A stretch of DNA of 64,000 nucleotides from Bradyrhizobium lablabi (GTDB lineage Bacteria; Pseudomonadota; Alphaproteobacteria; Rhizobiales; Xanthobacteraceae): NCBI RefSeq assembly GCF_900141755.1, contig NZ_LT670844.1:3968001-4032000 (forward strand), written 5' to 3'. The translations under genes and the position numbers were made by a program. This document shows positions 10,677 through 19,272 of the stretch, in pieces (the stretch's first letter is position 1; every line of letters begins with the position of its first letter). Under the pieces are notes generated by a model. It did no database searches, was not told the origin of the DNA, and saw nothing but the letters and a program-made list of their open reading frames with translations.

Positions 10677-10735
10677 CGCTTCGCCCTTCGGGCTTCGCGT
10701 GGCGCAGCCACGTGATGGCCGAAAGGCGAAGCGTG
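10675..10735. repeat. Nested palindrome abutting the tRNA-Ala 3' end
   Basis: Three nested stems: CACGCTTCGCC (10675-10685) with GGCGAAGCGTG (10725-10735), TTCGG (10687-10691) with CCGAA (10719-10723), and CGTGGC (10698-10703) with GCCACG (10707-10712). It could terminate the tRNA transcript or mark a mobile palindromic element that targets tRNA ends. A GIY-YIG nuclease gene begins 100 bp downstream. Confidence 0.8.
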
Positions 10736-10835
10736 GTGCCCGGCGTAGCCCTCTTGGGCGAAGACGGGCTGGCGACGTCACCTAGTTCCACCTATGCTTG
10801 TTCCGCCCGGGTCTTCGGCTTCGCGTGAGACGCAG

Positions 10836-11075
10836 ATGTGGTACGTCTACATCATCCGCAGCGTAGATTTTCCGGACCAAGAGTATACCGGAGCAACCGC
10901 CGATCTGAAGCGGCGAATCCCGGAACACAACGCCGGCAAATCCGCGCACACGGCAAAATTCAAGCCTTGGAAACTGGTTTGGTACTGCGCTTTCCCGGAT
11001 AAATACAAAGCACTGGCATTCGAGAAATATCTCAAATCCCACTCCGGCCGGGCATTCGCGAAGAAGCGGCTCTGA
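10836..11075 (+). CDS. GIY-YIG domain nuclease (UPF0213-like)
   Basis: 79-residue single-domain protein. MWYVYIIRS is the variant of the first GIY strand, EYTGATADLKRRIPEHNAG holds the YIG-equivalent and the catalytic-region arginine, and AFEKYLKSHSGRAFAKKRL holds the metal-binding glutamate. The ATG at 10836 is preferred over the upstream in-frame start because the domain begins there. It is a free-standing nuclease lacking the UvrC partner domains. Its position next to a palindrome at a tRNA 3' end suggests a repeat-associated or selfish role, which is inference. Confidence 0.88.
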   Translation: MWYVYIIRSVDFPDQEYTGATADLKRRIPEHNAGKSAHTAKFKPWKLVWYCAFPDKYKALAFEKYLKSHSGRAFAKKRL

Positions 11076-11095
11076 CGTTCAACCACCCCGCCCCC

Positions 11096-11554
11096 CTACT
11101 CCCCAATCACCGCATTCAGCCGGTCCCTCAGCGCGACCAGCTCGTTCTTCATCGCCGACAATTCGCCGACCGAGCAGTCCGACGCCGCGAGGATCGCCTG
11201 AGGCACCGCCCTAGCTTTTTCCCGAAGCGCCTGGCCGCGGGAGGTGAGCGCGATCAGCACTTGCCGCTCGTCTTCGGTGCTGCGCGTACGCTTGATCAGT
11301 TCGGCTGCCTCCAGCCGCTTCAGCAGGGGCGTAAGCGTGCCGGAATCCAGAAACAGCCGTTCACCGATGTCCTTCACAGAGAGGCCGTCGCGCTCCCACA
11401 GCACCAGCATCACAAGATATTGCGGATAGGTCAGCCCGAGCCGGTCAAGTAACGGCTTATAGACCCGGTTGAACGCATGCGCGGTGGAGTAGATCGCGAA
11501 ACAGAGCTGATTGCCGAGCAAGAGCGGCAAATCCGTCGCGTGTTTCCTGGCCAT
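11096..11554 (-). CDS. ohrR: OhrR, MarR-family organic-peroxide-sensing repressor
   Basis: 152 residues from ATG 11554, which has GAGG about 6 nt upstream. The winged-helix core is [27 protein letters not shown] and [15 protein letters not shown]. The N-terminal reactive cysteine of OhrR proteins is present in [16 protein letters not shown]. In the family, oxidation of this Cys by lipid or organic hydroperoxides releases DNA. It is divergently oriented to ohr, and the shared 165-bp region is AT-rich with palindromes. Confidence 0.94.
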   Translation of the reverse strand: MARKHATDLPLLLGNQLCFAIYSTAHAFNRVYKPLLDRLGLTYPQYLVMLVLWERDGLSVKDIGERLFLDSGTLTPLLKRLEAAELIKRTRSTEDERQVLIALTSRGQALREKARAVPQAILAASDCSVGELSAMKNELVALRDRLNAVIGE

Positions 11555-11609
11555 TCGCAACCTCGTCAAATCACAAGCTTACCGGTTCATTGTGGGGTCG
11601 GAACCACCC

Positions 11610-11686
11610 ACAATCAATTGTTACCAATTAAATTGCGTGCCGTTCTCTTTTCTATATTGCGCAAAATTAAATTGTGTGCAATATAA
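11610..11686. promoter_or_regulatory. Candidate OhrR operators in the ohrR-ohr divergent region
   Basis: Two inverted repeats stand out in an unusually AT-rich stretch: ACAATCAATTGT (11610-11621) and TATATTGC/GCAATATA (11654-11661 with 11679-11686, enclosing AAATTAAATTGTG). OhrR sites in other bacteria are AT-rich palindromes with ATTG/CAAT halves, which these resemble. Assignment is by position and shape only. Confidence 0.6.
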
Positions 11687-11719
11687 ATAGCACCGAAACC
11701 GCAACAGGGAGAACCCCCC

Positions 11720-12145
11720 ATGTCAGTCAACGTGCTCTATAAGACCAGCGCCAAGGCGACCGGCGGCCGTGACGGCCACGCCGCTACGCTCGATGGAACG
11801 TTCGACGTCAAACTCGCAACCCCGAAGGAACTGGGTGGCGGCGGCGGCGCCGGCAACAATCCCGAACAGCTTTTCGCCGCCGGATATGCGGCCTGCTTCA
11901 TCGGCGCGATGAAGTTTGTCGCCTCGCAAGGCGGCCCGAAGGTGCCGGCCGACGCGGCGGTGACCACCACAGTCGGCATCGGTCCGCGCGCGGCCGGCGG
12001 TTTTGGCCTGGATATCGATCTCGCCGTCTCCCTCCCCGGGGTTCCGCGCGCGGAGGCTGAGACTCTGGTGGAGAAAGCGCACCAGGTATGCCCCTATTCC
12101 AACGCCACCCGTGGCAACGTCGATGTGCGCCTGAAGATTGTGTAA
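11720..12145 (+). CDS. ohr: Organic hydroperoxide resistance protein Ohr
   Basis: 141 residues, an OsmC/Ohr-family thiol peroxidase that reduces organic hydroperoxides using lipoylated proteins. Both catalytic cysteines are present: the peroxidatic Cys in [14 protein letters not shown] and the resolving Cys in [13 protein letters not shown]. The start [19 protein letters not shown] is typical, with GGGAGAACC upstream of ATG 11720. It pairs with the divergently transcribed ohrR. Confidence 0.97.
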   Translation: MSVNVLYKTSAKATGGRDGHAATLDGTFDVKLATPKELGGGGGAGNNPEQLFAAGYAACFIGAMKFVASQGGPKVPADAAVTTTVGIGPRAAGGFGLDIDLAVSLPGVPRAEAETLVEKAHQVCPYSNATRGNVDVRLKIV

Positions 12146-12153
12146 GGACGGCT

Positions 12154-12178
12154 GGCCCGCCGCGACAATTGGCGGGCC
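12154..12178 (+). terminator. Hairpin after ohr
   Basis: Perfect 8-bp stem GGCCCGCC (12154-12161) with GGCGGGCC (12171-12178) begins 9 bp after the ohr stop. The trailing sequence is not a strong T tract, so efficiency is uncertain. Confidence 0.55.
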
Positions 12179-12341
12179 ATTCGCCCAAAGGTTCGGTCAA
12201 CGACCGGCGCGACGCAGCTCGACGTCGGTGCCGGCATACGCCCACGCGTGCGAAGGCATTGCTGCCGCCCCCGAACCTCGCTAGCTCTGGAAACCGAACG
12301 CTCCTCTTATTCCAATTTCCCTTTGAGCGAAGGTTGTTTCC

Positions 12342-13547
12342 ATGACTTCCAGAACCGTCCCCGGCGCGATGGCCGGATTGCGTGTGATCGATCTGACGCG
12401 GGTCCTCGGCGGACCCTATTGCACGCAGATCCTCGCCGACCACGGCGCCGACGTGATCAAGGTCGAGCCGCCCGCCGGCGACGAGGTGCGCGACTGGGGA
12501 CCGCCGTTCCACGGCGAAGACGCGGCCTATTTCGTCGGCATCAACCGCAACAAGCGCTCGATCGGGCTCGACCTCGCTTCCGTTGGCGGGCGCGCCGTGC
12601 TGATGAAGCTGTTGGAGCGCGCCGACGTCCTGATCGAGAATTTCAAGCCGGGCACGCTCGACAAATGGGGCATCGGCAACGATGTGCTGCGCGAAAAATT
12701 CCCAAAACTCGTGCACTGCCGGATTTCCGGCTTCGGCGGCGACGGCCCGCGCGGAGGCAATCCGGGCTATGATGCCATCATTCAGGCCATGACCGGCATG
12801 ATCGCCGCGACCGGCTCGCCGCAATCGGGTCCGATGCGGATCGGCGTGCCGCTGGTCGATATCTCCACCGGGCTTTACGCGGCGATCGGCATTTTGATGG
12901 CGCTGTCGGAGCGCCAACGATCCGGCCTCGGGCAGTTTCTCGAAACCACGCTGTACGAAACCGGCCTAGCCATCATGCATCCGCACGCGGCGAATTACTT
13001 TATGCACGGCAAGCCGCCAAGCCTCACCGGCAACGAGCATCCGAATCTCGTTCCTTACGCGATCTTCCCGACCAAGACCGACAACATTTTTATTGGCGTC
13101 GGCAATGACGGCACCTTCAGAAAACTCTGCAAGGAGATCGGCAAGCCCGAACTCGCCGGCGATCGGCGCTTTGCCCGCAACAAGGACCGCATCGCCAACC
13201 GCGACGCGCTGCGCGCCGAGCTTGCCGCGGTGTTCAGCCTCTACGACGCCGAGCCGCTCTGCGATCGCCTGCTCGCCGCGGGCCTTCCGGCCGGACCGGT
13301 GCAGAGGATCGACCAGGCGCTGACCAGCGCCCACACCGTCCATCGCGGTGATGTCGTCGAGAAGGACTGGTACAAGGGGGTTGCCTCCCCGATCCGTCTC
13401 GAACGCACCAAGCCAAGCCTGCGCAACGTCCCACCGAAATTCAGCGAGCACACGCGCGAGGTGCTGACGGAATTCGGATTTTTGACAAGCGAGATCGATG
13501 CGCTGGTAGCCCAAGGCGTGGTCTGCGGCCCCGAGCGCAAGCGCTAG
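12342..13547 (+). CDS. CaiB/BaiF family III CoA transferase
   Basis: 401 residues of the formyl-CoA transferase (class III) family, moving CoA between carboxylic acids. It starts with the family signature GLRVIDLTRVLGGPYCTQIL and ADVIKVEPPAGDEVRDWGPPF. The catalytic aspartate lies in the GVPLVDISTGLYAAIG segment. Full length with no lesions. The substrate is not deducible: no partner dehydrogenase or decarboxylase is adjacent, and a second paralogue of similar size lies at 46597-47775. Confidence 0.92.
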   Translation: MTSRTVPGAMAGLRVIDLTRVLGGPYCTQILADHGADVIKVEPPAGDEVRDWGPPFHGEDAAYFVGINRNKRSIGLDLASVGGRAVLMKLLERADVLIENFKPGTLDKWGIGNDVLREKFPKLVHCRISGFGGDGPRGGNPGYDAIIQAMTGMIAATGSPQSGPMRIGVPLVDISTGLYAAIGILMALSERQRSGLGQFLETTLYETGLAIMHPHAANYFMHGKPPSLTGNEHPNLVPYAIFPTKTDNIFIGVGNDGTFRKLCKEIGKPELAGDRRFARNKDRIANRDALRAELAAVFSLYDAEPLCDRLLAAGLPAGPVQRIDQALTSAHTVHRGDVVEKDWYKGVASPIRLERTKPSLRNVPPKFSEHTREVLTEFGFLTSEIDALVAQGVVCGPERKR

Positions 13548-13556
13548 TTGCCTTAA

Positions 13557-13592
13557 CCCGGATGCCGTGCAGTGCGCTGCACCGCATCCGGG
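13557..13592. repeat. Palindromic element after the CoA transferase
   Basis: CCCGGATGC (13557-13565) pairs with GCATCCGGG (13584-13592), and inside them GTGCA pairs with TGCAC. A related unit (CCCGGAC...GTCCGGG) lies at 35804-35835. It could act as a terminator hairpin, but the lack of a T run points to a dispersed repeat. Confidence 0.7.
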
Positions 13593-13740
13593 ACACCCGA
13601 CCCCGCATCAGTCCATTTTAGCGCTTCCCTTGGCCGGCGCTTCCCCCGTACCATCCCCTTGTCTACACAGTCATTTGCCCGTCATCCGTCGCTGTTAACG
13701 CGCATACTGGGGAATGACGGTCCATTCAGGAGGGGGTTTT

Positions 13741-15054
13741 ATGCTGCTTCGACATTTCGGCCTTGGCACTACGCTCGCGGCCACGCTTGCGCTCGCTACT
13801 CCAGCCCATGCCGTGACCGAGATTCAGTGGTGGCATGCGATGACCGGCCCGAACAACGACGTCGTGGTCAAGCTCGCCAATGATTTCAACGCGTCGCAAA
13901 GCGACTACAAGATCGTGCCGACCTTCAAGGGCGGCTACGCCGATGTGCTCAACGCCGGGATCGCGGCATTCCGGGCCGGCAATGCGCCCGGCATCATGCA
14001 GGTGTTCGAAGTCGGGACTGCGACCATGATGGCGGCCAAGGGCGCCATCAAACCGGTTTCCGAACTGATGAAGGAGCAGGGCGAGAGTTTTGACCCCAAA
14101 TCCTATCTGCCGGCGATCACCGGTTACTACTCGACCTCGAAGGGCGACATGCTGTCGTTTCCTTTCAACTCGTCGAGCATGGTGCTCTGGGTCAACCTCG
14201 ACGCGCTGAAGAAGGCCGAGATCGCCGAGCCGCCGAAGACCTGGCCGGAGCTGTTCGCCGACGCCAAGAAATTGCATGCGACGAGCCCGACCTGCGGCTT
14301 TTCCGGATCCTGGATCACCTGGGGACTGATCGAGCAATTCTCCGCCTGGCATAACGTGCCGATCGGCAGCAAGGCCAACGGGCTCGATGGCTTTGAGACC
14401 GTGCTCGAATTCAACAACCCGCTGGAGACCAAGCTGCTCGAAAGCCTCGTCGATCTGCAGAAGGACAAGAGCTACGACTATTCGGGACGCACCAACACCG
14501 GCGAAGGCCGTTTCACGTCCGGTGAATGTCCGATCTACATGACTTCCTCGGCGTTTTATCCAAACGTCAAGGCCAACGCCAAGTTCGCCTACACCGCTGT
14601 GCCGATGCCGTATTTCCCTGATGTCAACGGCGCGCCGCAGAATTCCATCATCGGCGGCGCCTCGTTGTGGGTGATGGGCGGCAAGACGCCCGAAGAATAC
14701 AAGGGAATCGCAAAATTCTTCACCTTCCTGTCGGACACCGACCGCCAAGTCTATCTGCACGAGGTTTCCGGCTATCTGCCGATCACCAAGGCGGCTTACG
14801 AAAAAACCAAGGCCTCGGGCTTCTATGAAAAGAATCCGATCCTCGAAGTCCCGCTCAAGGAATTGACCAACAAGCCGCCGACCGAGAATTCGCGCGGCCT
14901 TCGCTTTGGCGGCATGGTGCAGATGCGCGACGTCTGGTCGGAGGAAATCGAGGCGGCGCTCGCCGGCAAGAAGTCGGCGAAGGAAGCCCTCGACGCCGCG
15001 GTGTCGCGCGGCAACCAGATGCTTCGGCAGTTTGAGCGCACCGCCGCCAAATAG
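13741..15054 (+). CDS. ugpB: sn-Glycerol-3-phosphate ABC transporter, periplasmic binding protein
   Basis: 437 residues from ATG 13741, which has a strong AGGAGG site. The N terminus [24 protein letters not shown] is a signal peptide ending at AHA. The mature part is a type-1 carbohydrate-binding fold: [20 protein letters not shown] and [17 protein letters not shown] match UgpB. It delivers glycerol-3-phosphate or glycerophosphodiesters to UgpAE. First gene of ugpBAEC. Confidence 0.94.
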   Translation: MLLRHFGLGTTLAATLALATPAHAVTEIQWWHAMTGPNNDVVVKLANDFNASQSDYKIVPTFKGGYADVLNAGIAAFRAGNAPGIMQVFEVGTATMMAAKGAIKPVSELMKEQGESFDPKSYLPAITGYYSTSKGDMLSFPFNSSSMVLWVNLDALKKAEIAEPPKTWPELFADAKKLHATSPTCGFSGSWITWGLIEQFSAWHNVPIGSKANGLDGFETVLEFNNPLETKLLESLVDLQKDKSYDYSGRTNTGEGRFTSGECPIYMTSSAFYPNVKANAKFAYTAVPMPYFPDVNGAPQNSIIGGASLWVMGGKTPEEYKGIAKFFTFLSDTDRQVYLHEVSGYLPITKAAYEKTKASGFYEKNPILEVPLKELTNKPPTENSRGLRFGGMVQMRDVWSEEIEAALAGKKSAKEALDAAVSRGNQMLRQFERTAAK

Positions 15055-15110
15055 CAGCGGCGAGGACCGCGGCAGGGCTCGACCTGTCGCGGTCCATCAA
15101 GCGAGGCATC

Positions 15111-15992
15111 ATGGAACCCCGGGCGATCTTCTCAGGCAAGCTGCTGCCCTATCTTCTGATCCTGCCGCAGCTTGCGGTCTCGCTGATCTTTTTCTATTGG
15201 CCGGCGCTGCAGGCCTTGCAGCAATCGTTCCTGGTGCAGGACGCCTTCGGGCTCTCGACCGAATTCGTCTGGTTCGAGAATTATGTAGCTCTACTGAAAA
15301 CGCCCGAATACTACCACGCGATCGGCGTCACCTTCGTGTTTTCGGCGCTGGTGGCGTTCTTCTCGCTCACGCTCGGCCTTTTGCTCGCGACGATGGCGAA
15401 CAACAACATCCGCGGCGTCCAGATCTATCGCACCTTCCTCATTATTCCCTATGCGGTGGCGCCGGCGGTTGCCAGCGTGCTCTTCATCTTCATGTTCCAG
15501 CCCGGCCTCGGCATGATCGCGCGCGCCCTGCAGCGCAACGGCATCGACTGGAATCCGGTGCTCAACGGCACCCATGCGATGATCCTGGTCGTCATCGTCG
15601 CGGTCTGGAACCAGATCAGCTATAATTTCCTTTTTTTCCTCGCCGGCCTGCAGGCGATCCCGAAAAGCGTGATCGAGGCCGCCGCGATCGATGGCGCCAA
15701 GCCGATGCGGCGGTTCTGGACCATCGTGTTTCCGCTGCTGTCGCCGACCACATTCTTCCTGATCATCGTCAATATTACCTACGTGTTCTTCAACACGCTC
15801 GGCATCATCGATACCGCAACCGGCGGCGGCCCCAACGGCGCCACCCAGACGCTGGTCTACAAGGTGTTTCAGGACGGCAAGGGCGGCACCGATCTCGGCG
15901 GCTCGGCGGCGCAGTCGGTGATCCTGATGATCATCGTGGTCGCGCTCACCGCATTTCAGTTTCGCTACGTCGAAAAGAAGGTTCATTACTGA
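15111..15992 (+). CDS. ugpA: sn-Glycerol-3-phosphate ABC transporter permease UgpA
   Basis: 293 residues with six membrane segments, the first near residues 11-30 ([20 protein letters not shown]). The binding-protein-dependent permease EAA loop is present as [24 protein letters not shown], the contact site for the ATPase UgpC. The N terminus [15 protein letters not shown] resembles UgpA. It follows ugpB by 56 bp and precedes ugpE by 5 bp. Confidence 0.94.
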   Translation: MEPRAIFSGKLLPYLLILPQLAVSLIFFYWPALQALQQSFLVQDAFGLSTEFVWFENYVALLKTPEYYHAIGVTFVFSALVAFFSLTLGLLLATMANNNIRGVQIYRTFLIIPYAVAPAVASVLFIFMFQPGLGMIARALQRNGIDWNPVLNGTHAMILVVIVAVWNQISYNFLFFLAGLQAIPKSVIEAAAIDGAKPMRRFWTIVFPLLSPTTFFLIIVNITYVFFNTLGIIDTATGGGPNGATQTLVYKVFQDGKGGTDLGGSAAQSVILMIIVVALTAFQFRYVEKKVHY

Positions 15993-15997
15993 ACGCC

Positions 15998-16846
15998 ATG
16001 GTCGAGCACCGCCGCTTTGGAAACCTGCTGCCGCATCTGGTCCTTTTGGCCGGCGTCGCGATCGTCGCCTTTCCGGTCTATCTCGCAATCATCGCCTCGA
16101 CCCACGACAACACCGTGATCGCCAACGGGCAGATGCCGCTCTACCCCGGCTCGCGTGGGCTCGAGACGTACTGGAACACCATCGTTTCCGGCACCGGCAG
16201 GACCACGCGCCAGGCGGTCGGCGTCATGATGTTCAACAGCCTGATCATGGCGATCGGCATCGCAATCGGCAAAATCGCGATCTCGATCATCTCGGCCTAT
16301 GCGATCGTATTCTTCGCGTTCCCGTTCCGCATGACGGCGTTCTGGACCATCTTCATCACGCTGATGCTGCCGGTCGAGGTGCGTATCTTTCCGACCTACA
16401 AGATCACCAGCGACCTGCACGTGCTCGATTCCTATTCGGGGCTGATCCTGCCGCTGATCGCATCGGCGACCGCGACGCTGTTGTTTCGCCAGTTCTTCAT
16501 GACCGTGCCGAAGGAACTGGTGGAAGCCTCGAAAATCGACGGCGCCGGCCCGATCCGGTTTTTCTGGGATACGCTGCTGCCGCTGTCGATGACCAACATC
16601 GCCGCATTGTTCGTGATCCTCTTCATCTACGGCTGGAATCAGTATCTCTGGCCGCTCCTGATCACGACCCGCGACGATATGCAGACCATCGTGATCGGCA
16701 TCAAGAAGATCATCGACGTGCGCGACGCCTTGACCGAATGGCAGGTGGCGATGGCGACCGCCGTGCTCGCGATGCTGCCGCCGGTTGCAGTCGTCGTGCT
16801 AATGCAACGCCTGTTCGTCAAAGGCCTGATCGAGACGGAGAAGTGA
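15998..16846 (+). CDS. ugpE: sn-Glycerol-3-phosphate ABC transporter permease UgpE
   Basis: 282 residues, the second inner-membrane permease, with six helices. The EAA loop is LVEASKIDGAGPIRFFWDTLLPL. The start MVEHRRFGNLLPHLVLLAG at 15998 is close behind ugpA, suggesting coupled translation. It pairs with UgpA to form the channel. A 150-bp tandem-repeat palindrome follows before ugpC. Confidence 0.93.
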   Translation: MVEHRRFGNLLPHLVLLAGVAIVAFPVYLAIIASTHDNTVIANGQMPLYPGSRGLETYWNTIVSGTGRTTRQAVGVMMFNSLIMAIGIAIGKIAISIISAYAIVFFAFPFRMTAFWTIFITLMLPVEVRIFPTYKITSDLHVLDSYSGLILPLIASATATLLFRQFFMTVPKELVEASKIDGAGPIRFFWDTLLPLSMTNIAALFVILFIYGWNQYLWPLLITTRDDMQTIVIGIKKIIDVRDALTEWQVAMATAVLAMLPPVAVVVLMQRLFVKGLIETEK

Positions 16847-16850
16847 AGAT

Positions 16851-16978
16851 GCGAGTGGCGAGTAGCGAATGGCGAATGGCCGCAGTGAGTGGCGAATGGC
16901 GAATGGCGAATAGAAAGTCTGGTCATTCCTGGCCAATTTCGTCCTTCGCTATTCGCTATTCCCTATTCGCTATTCGCC
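16851..16978. repeat. Tandem GCGAATGG/CTATTCGC heptamer palindrome between ugpE and ugpC
   Basis: The left half is a degenerate tandem of GCGAATGG-like heptamers (16851-16912), and the right half is tandem CTATTCGC (16946-16978), their approximate complement. The transcript could form a long hairpin with many registers. The in-frame upstream extension of ugpC would translate this DNA and is disregarded. Confidence 0.8.
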
Positions 16979-16996
16979 TTCATCAGAGATAGCCCA

Positions 16997-18082
16997 ATGG
17001 CCGGTGTCATCCTCCGCGACGTCCGCAAGATCTATCCGAGCGGCTTTGAGGCGATCAAGGGCATTGGCCTCGAAGTCGGCGACGGCCAGTTCTGCGTGCT
17101 GGTCGGCCCTTCCGGCTGCGGCAAGTCGACGCTGCTGCGGATGGTCGCGGGGCTCGAGACCATCAGCGGCGGCGAGATCGACATCGGCGGGCGCATCGTC
17201 AACCAAATCGAGCCGGCCGAGCGCGACATCGCCATGGTGTTCCAGAATTACGCGCTCTATCCGCATATGAGCGTCTACAACAACATGGCCTATGGCCTGC
17301 GCAACCGCGGCATGGCCAAGCCCGAGATCGACACCCGCGTCCAGGAAGCCGCGCGCATTCTCGAAATCGGCCCGATGCTCGATCGCAAGCCCGGGCAATT
17401 GTCCGGCGGACAGCGCCAGCGCGTCGCGATGGGCCGCGCCATCGTGCGGCAGCCAAAGGTGTTTCTGTTCGACGAGCCGTTGTCGAACCTCGACGCCAAG
17501 CTGCGCATCGCGATGCGCGTCGAGATCCGCAAATTGCAGCGGCGGCTGAACACCACCTCGATCTATGTGACCCACGACCAGCTCGAAGCGATGACGCTTG
17601 CCGATATTCTGGTGGTCATGAATGGCGGGCAGGTCGAGCAGATCGGCAACCCGCTGGAAATCTATCAGAAGCCCGCGACCACCTTTGTCGCGTCGTTCAT
17701 CGGCGCGCCGCCGATGAATCTCCTGCCGGTCGGATCGGACGAAATCAGATCGCAACTCGCCGGCGTGTCCGGCGAAGCCGGCCTGTTGGGAATCCGCCCC
17801 GAGGATTTTGAGATTTCGAATGACGCGATCCCTGGCGGTATAGCGCTTAAGCTGTCCGTCGAAGCGATCGAGCGCGTCGGCGCCGAGACCTTCATTTACG
17901 GCGCCCGGCAACAGCAGGGGCAGGGCGTTGCCGCCAATCCCGGGGAATTGCCACCGGGCGAGGTGATCGTGCGCATTCCCGGCGTGATCGCGCCTGCCAT
18001 CGGCGAGCGCATCCAGGCCACCGCGCCGCGCGAAAAACTGCATCTTTTCACGTCCGACGGCCGCAAACGGATCGAGCTTTAA
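16997..18082 (+). CDS. ugpC: sn-Glycerol-3-phosphate ABC transporter ATP-binding protein
   Basis: 361 residues of the MalK/UgpC class. Walker A is GPSGCGKST, the Q-loop is [20 protein letters not shown], the signature is [14 protein letters not shown] and Walker B is [16 protein letters not shown]. The C-terminal MOBE/regulatory domain is present ([10 protein letters not shown]). It powers UgpAE. The start [16 protein letters not shown] at 16997 is chosen where family homology begins; the upstream 36 in-frame codons come from the repeat. Confidence 0.95.
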   Translation: MAGVILRDVRKIYPSGFEAIKGIGLEVGDGQFCVLVGPSGCGKSTLLRMVAGLETISGGEIDIGGRIVNQIEPAERDIAMVFQNYALYPHMSVYNNMAYGLRNRGMAKPEIDTRVQEAARILEIGPMLDRKPGQLSGGQRQRVAMGRAIVRQPKVFLFDEPLSNLDAKLRIAMRVEIRKLQRRLNTTSIYVTHDQLEAMTLADILVVMNGGQVEQIGNPLEIYQKPATTFVASFIGAPPMNLLPVGSDEIRSQLAGVSGEAGLLGIRPEDFEISNDAIPGGIALKLSVEAIERVGAETFIYGARQQQGQGVAANPGELPPGEVIVRIPGVIAPAIGERIQATAPREKLHLFTSDGRKRIEL

Positions 18083-18083
18083 C

Positions 18084-18188
18084 CGTCATTCCGGGATGGT
18101 CCAAAGGACCAGGCCTCAGATGTACAATTGCACATCGGGGAATCCCGAGATTCCGGGTTCGCTCCCTTCGGTCGCGCCCCGGAATGAC
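18084..18188. repeat. Palindromic element after ugpC
   Basis: GTCATTCCGGG near 18085 is complementary to CCCCGGAATGAC ending at 18188, with smaller hairpins inside (GGTCCaaaGGACC and TGTACAATTGCACA). Typical dispersed Bradyrhizobium intergenic palindrome. It follows the ugpC stop at once and may double as a transcript end. Confidence 0.75.
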
Positions 18189-18225
18189 TGGTTAACAACG
18201 GCGCGCGGCGGGGTTCCCCGAGGTG

Positions 18226-18254
18226 CTTGAACGCCTGTAGAATCATGCCCATAT
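18226..18254 (+). promoter_or_regulatory. Sigma-32 (RpoH)-type promoter of hsp20
   Basis: CTTGAA (18226-18231), a 15-base spacer, then GCCCATAT (18247-18254) match the heat-shock consensus CTTGAA / CCCCATNT closely. It lies about 100 bp before the hsp20 start and directly upstream of the RNA thermometer. Confidence 0.75.
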
Positions 18255-18261
18255 TCACTGT

Positions 18262-18354
18262 CGACCGGACGGCAAAGCCGCCAGCCGGTCGCCATGGGGC
18301 GCCGCAAGGGCCCCAAAATGCCAAAGTCGCTTCGAGAGGACTTTGTAAAATATG
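18262..18354 (+). promoter_or_regulatory. ROSE-type RNA thermometer in the hsp20 leader
   Basis: The leader folds into successive hairpins: CCGG...GGCaaaGCC...CCGG (near 18270-18294), GGGGC...GCCCC (near 18297-18314), and a last one pairing AAAGTC (18323-18328) with GACTTT (18339-18344). The last hairpin holds TCGCT opposite the ribosome site AGAGGA (18335-18340). A U-Y-G-C-U motif pairing with the Shine-Dalgarno sequence immediately before a small heat-shock gene is the signature of ROSE elements known from Bradyrhizobium hsp operons. At low temperature it would hide the ribosome site. Confidence 0.8.
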
Positions 18355-18777
18355 TCTCGTGTTCCTTCGTTATCCAGTCCGTTCCTGCTGGGATTTGACG
18401 AAATCGAGCGTGCGCTCGATCGGGTCGTCAAAGGCGCCGACGGTTATCCGCCCTACAATATCGAGCGGTGCGACCGTAACAACGGCCAGCCCGAACGGCT
18501 GCGCATCACGCTGGCGGTGGCGGGTTTTACCCGCGACCAACTCGATGTCACCATTGAGGAAAACCAGCTCGTGATCCGGGGCCGCCAGCAGGACGACAAA
18601 GCCCGGCAATACATCCATCGCGGCATCGCCGCGCGCCACTTCCAGCGCACTTTCGTGCTGGCGGAGGGGATGCAGGTGCTGGGCGCGGACTTGAAAAACG
18701 GGCTGTTGTCGATCGATCTGGCCCGGCCTGAGCCGGAAAAGATCGTTAAGACAATTGCTATCAATGAGCACGAATAA
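18352..18777 (+). CDS. Small heat shock protein, Hsp20/alpha-crystallin family
   Basis: 141 residues of the IbpA-like class. The alpha-crystallin domain runs from about residue 33 (YNIERCDRNNG) to 128 and contains the beta-strand LRITLAVAGF, the loop DQLDVTIEENQLVIRGRQ and the A-x-x-x-n-GLLSIDL end motif (LKNGLLSIDL). It is an ATP-independent holdase for unfolding proteins. Expression is probably controlled both by the sigma-32-like promoter and by the ROSE thermometer upstream. Confidence 0.95.
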   Translation: MSRVPSLSSPFLLGFDEIERALDRVVKGADGYPPYNIERCDRNNGQPERLRITLAVAGFTRDQLDVTIEENQLVIRGRQQDDKARQYIHRGIAARHFQRTFVLAEGMQVLGADLKNGLLSIDLARPEPEKIVKTIAINEHE

Positions 18778-18827
18778 TGGAACGAGTAGCGGACTCGACC
18801 GCTTAGTCTGACAGAGGAGTCGAGACC

Positions 18828-19094
18828 ATGACTGAAGGTAACGTTGAGTTTGAACCGAACAGCGTCTCACCAGAGGCACTGGCGACCCTGGGCGAGGGCC
18901 ATATCGCCTATGTGAAGCAGATCCGTTCCGAGGACGTGCCGGGGCTGTTTCCCCAGGCGCCGAAAATCGCGCCGGGACTGAAGCTATTCGCGCTCCATGC
19001 CGCCGACGGCACCCCGATCATGCTGACCGATAGCCGGGAAGCTGCGATTGCGAATGCGTGGAGCAACGAATTGCAGGCGGTCAGCGTCCACTGA
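18828..19094 (+). CDS. DUF1150 family protein
   Basis: 88 residues, ATG 18828 preceded by AGAGGAG. Its core YVKQIRSEDVPGLFPQAP and LFALHAADGTPIMLTDSREAAIANA is that of DUF1150, a small alphaproteobacterial family that usually follows an hsp20 gene. Function is unknown. It is 50 bp after hsp20 and probably co-transcribed, so it belongs to the heat-shock unit by context. Confidence 0.9.
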   Translation: MTEGNVEFEPNSVSPEALATLGEGHIAYVKQIRSEDVPGLFPQAPKIAPGLKLFALHAADGTPIMLTDSREAAIANAWSNELQAVSVH

Positions 19095-19186
19095 CCCGGC
19101 CTTGCCGGTGTCAATGACGTAGGCCCCGCTGGTGTGAACTGACGCAGCCCTTGGGGCTGCCAATGTAACCAATTGGAATTGACGAC

Positions 19187-19237
19187 GCGCGGGAGTTTGT
19201 CCTCGGTTTGGCCGGGGACAGGTCCCGCGCTTTTTTT
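19187..19237 (+). terminator. Strong rho-independent terminator, possibly of a small RNA
   Basis: A perfect outer stem GCGCGGGA (19187-19194) with TCCCGCGC (19223-19230) encloses a second hairpin (GTCCTCGG with CCGGGGAC) and is followed by seven T. It is 90 bp beyond the DUF1150 stop, so it either ends the hsp20-DUF1150 transcript or is the 3' end of a short independent RNA from the intervening 19095-19186. Confidence 0.8.
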
Positions 19238-19272
19238 GCGCACGGAGTAAATTCGGACGGGGGATAGGCCAC

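Noticed and set aside
16851..16978. CRISPR-like short tandem repeat
   Set aside because: Heptamer units without unique spacers, halves are mutually complementary and there are no cas genes; it is a hairpin repeat.
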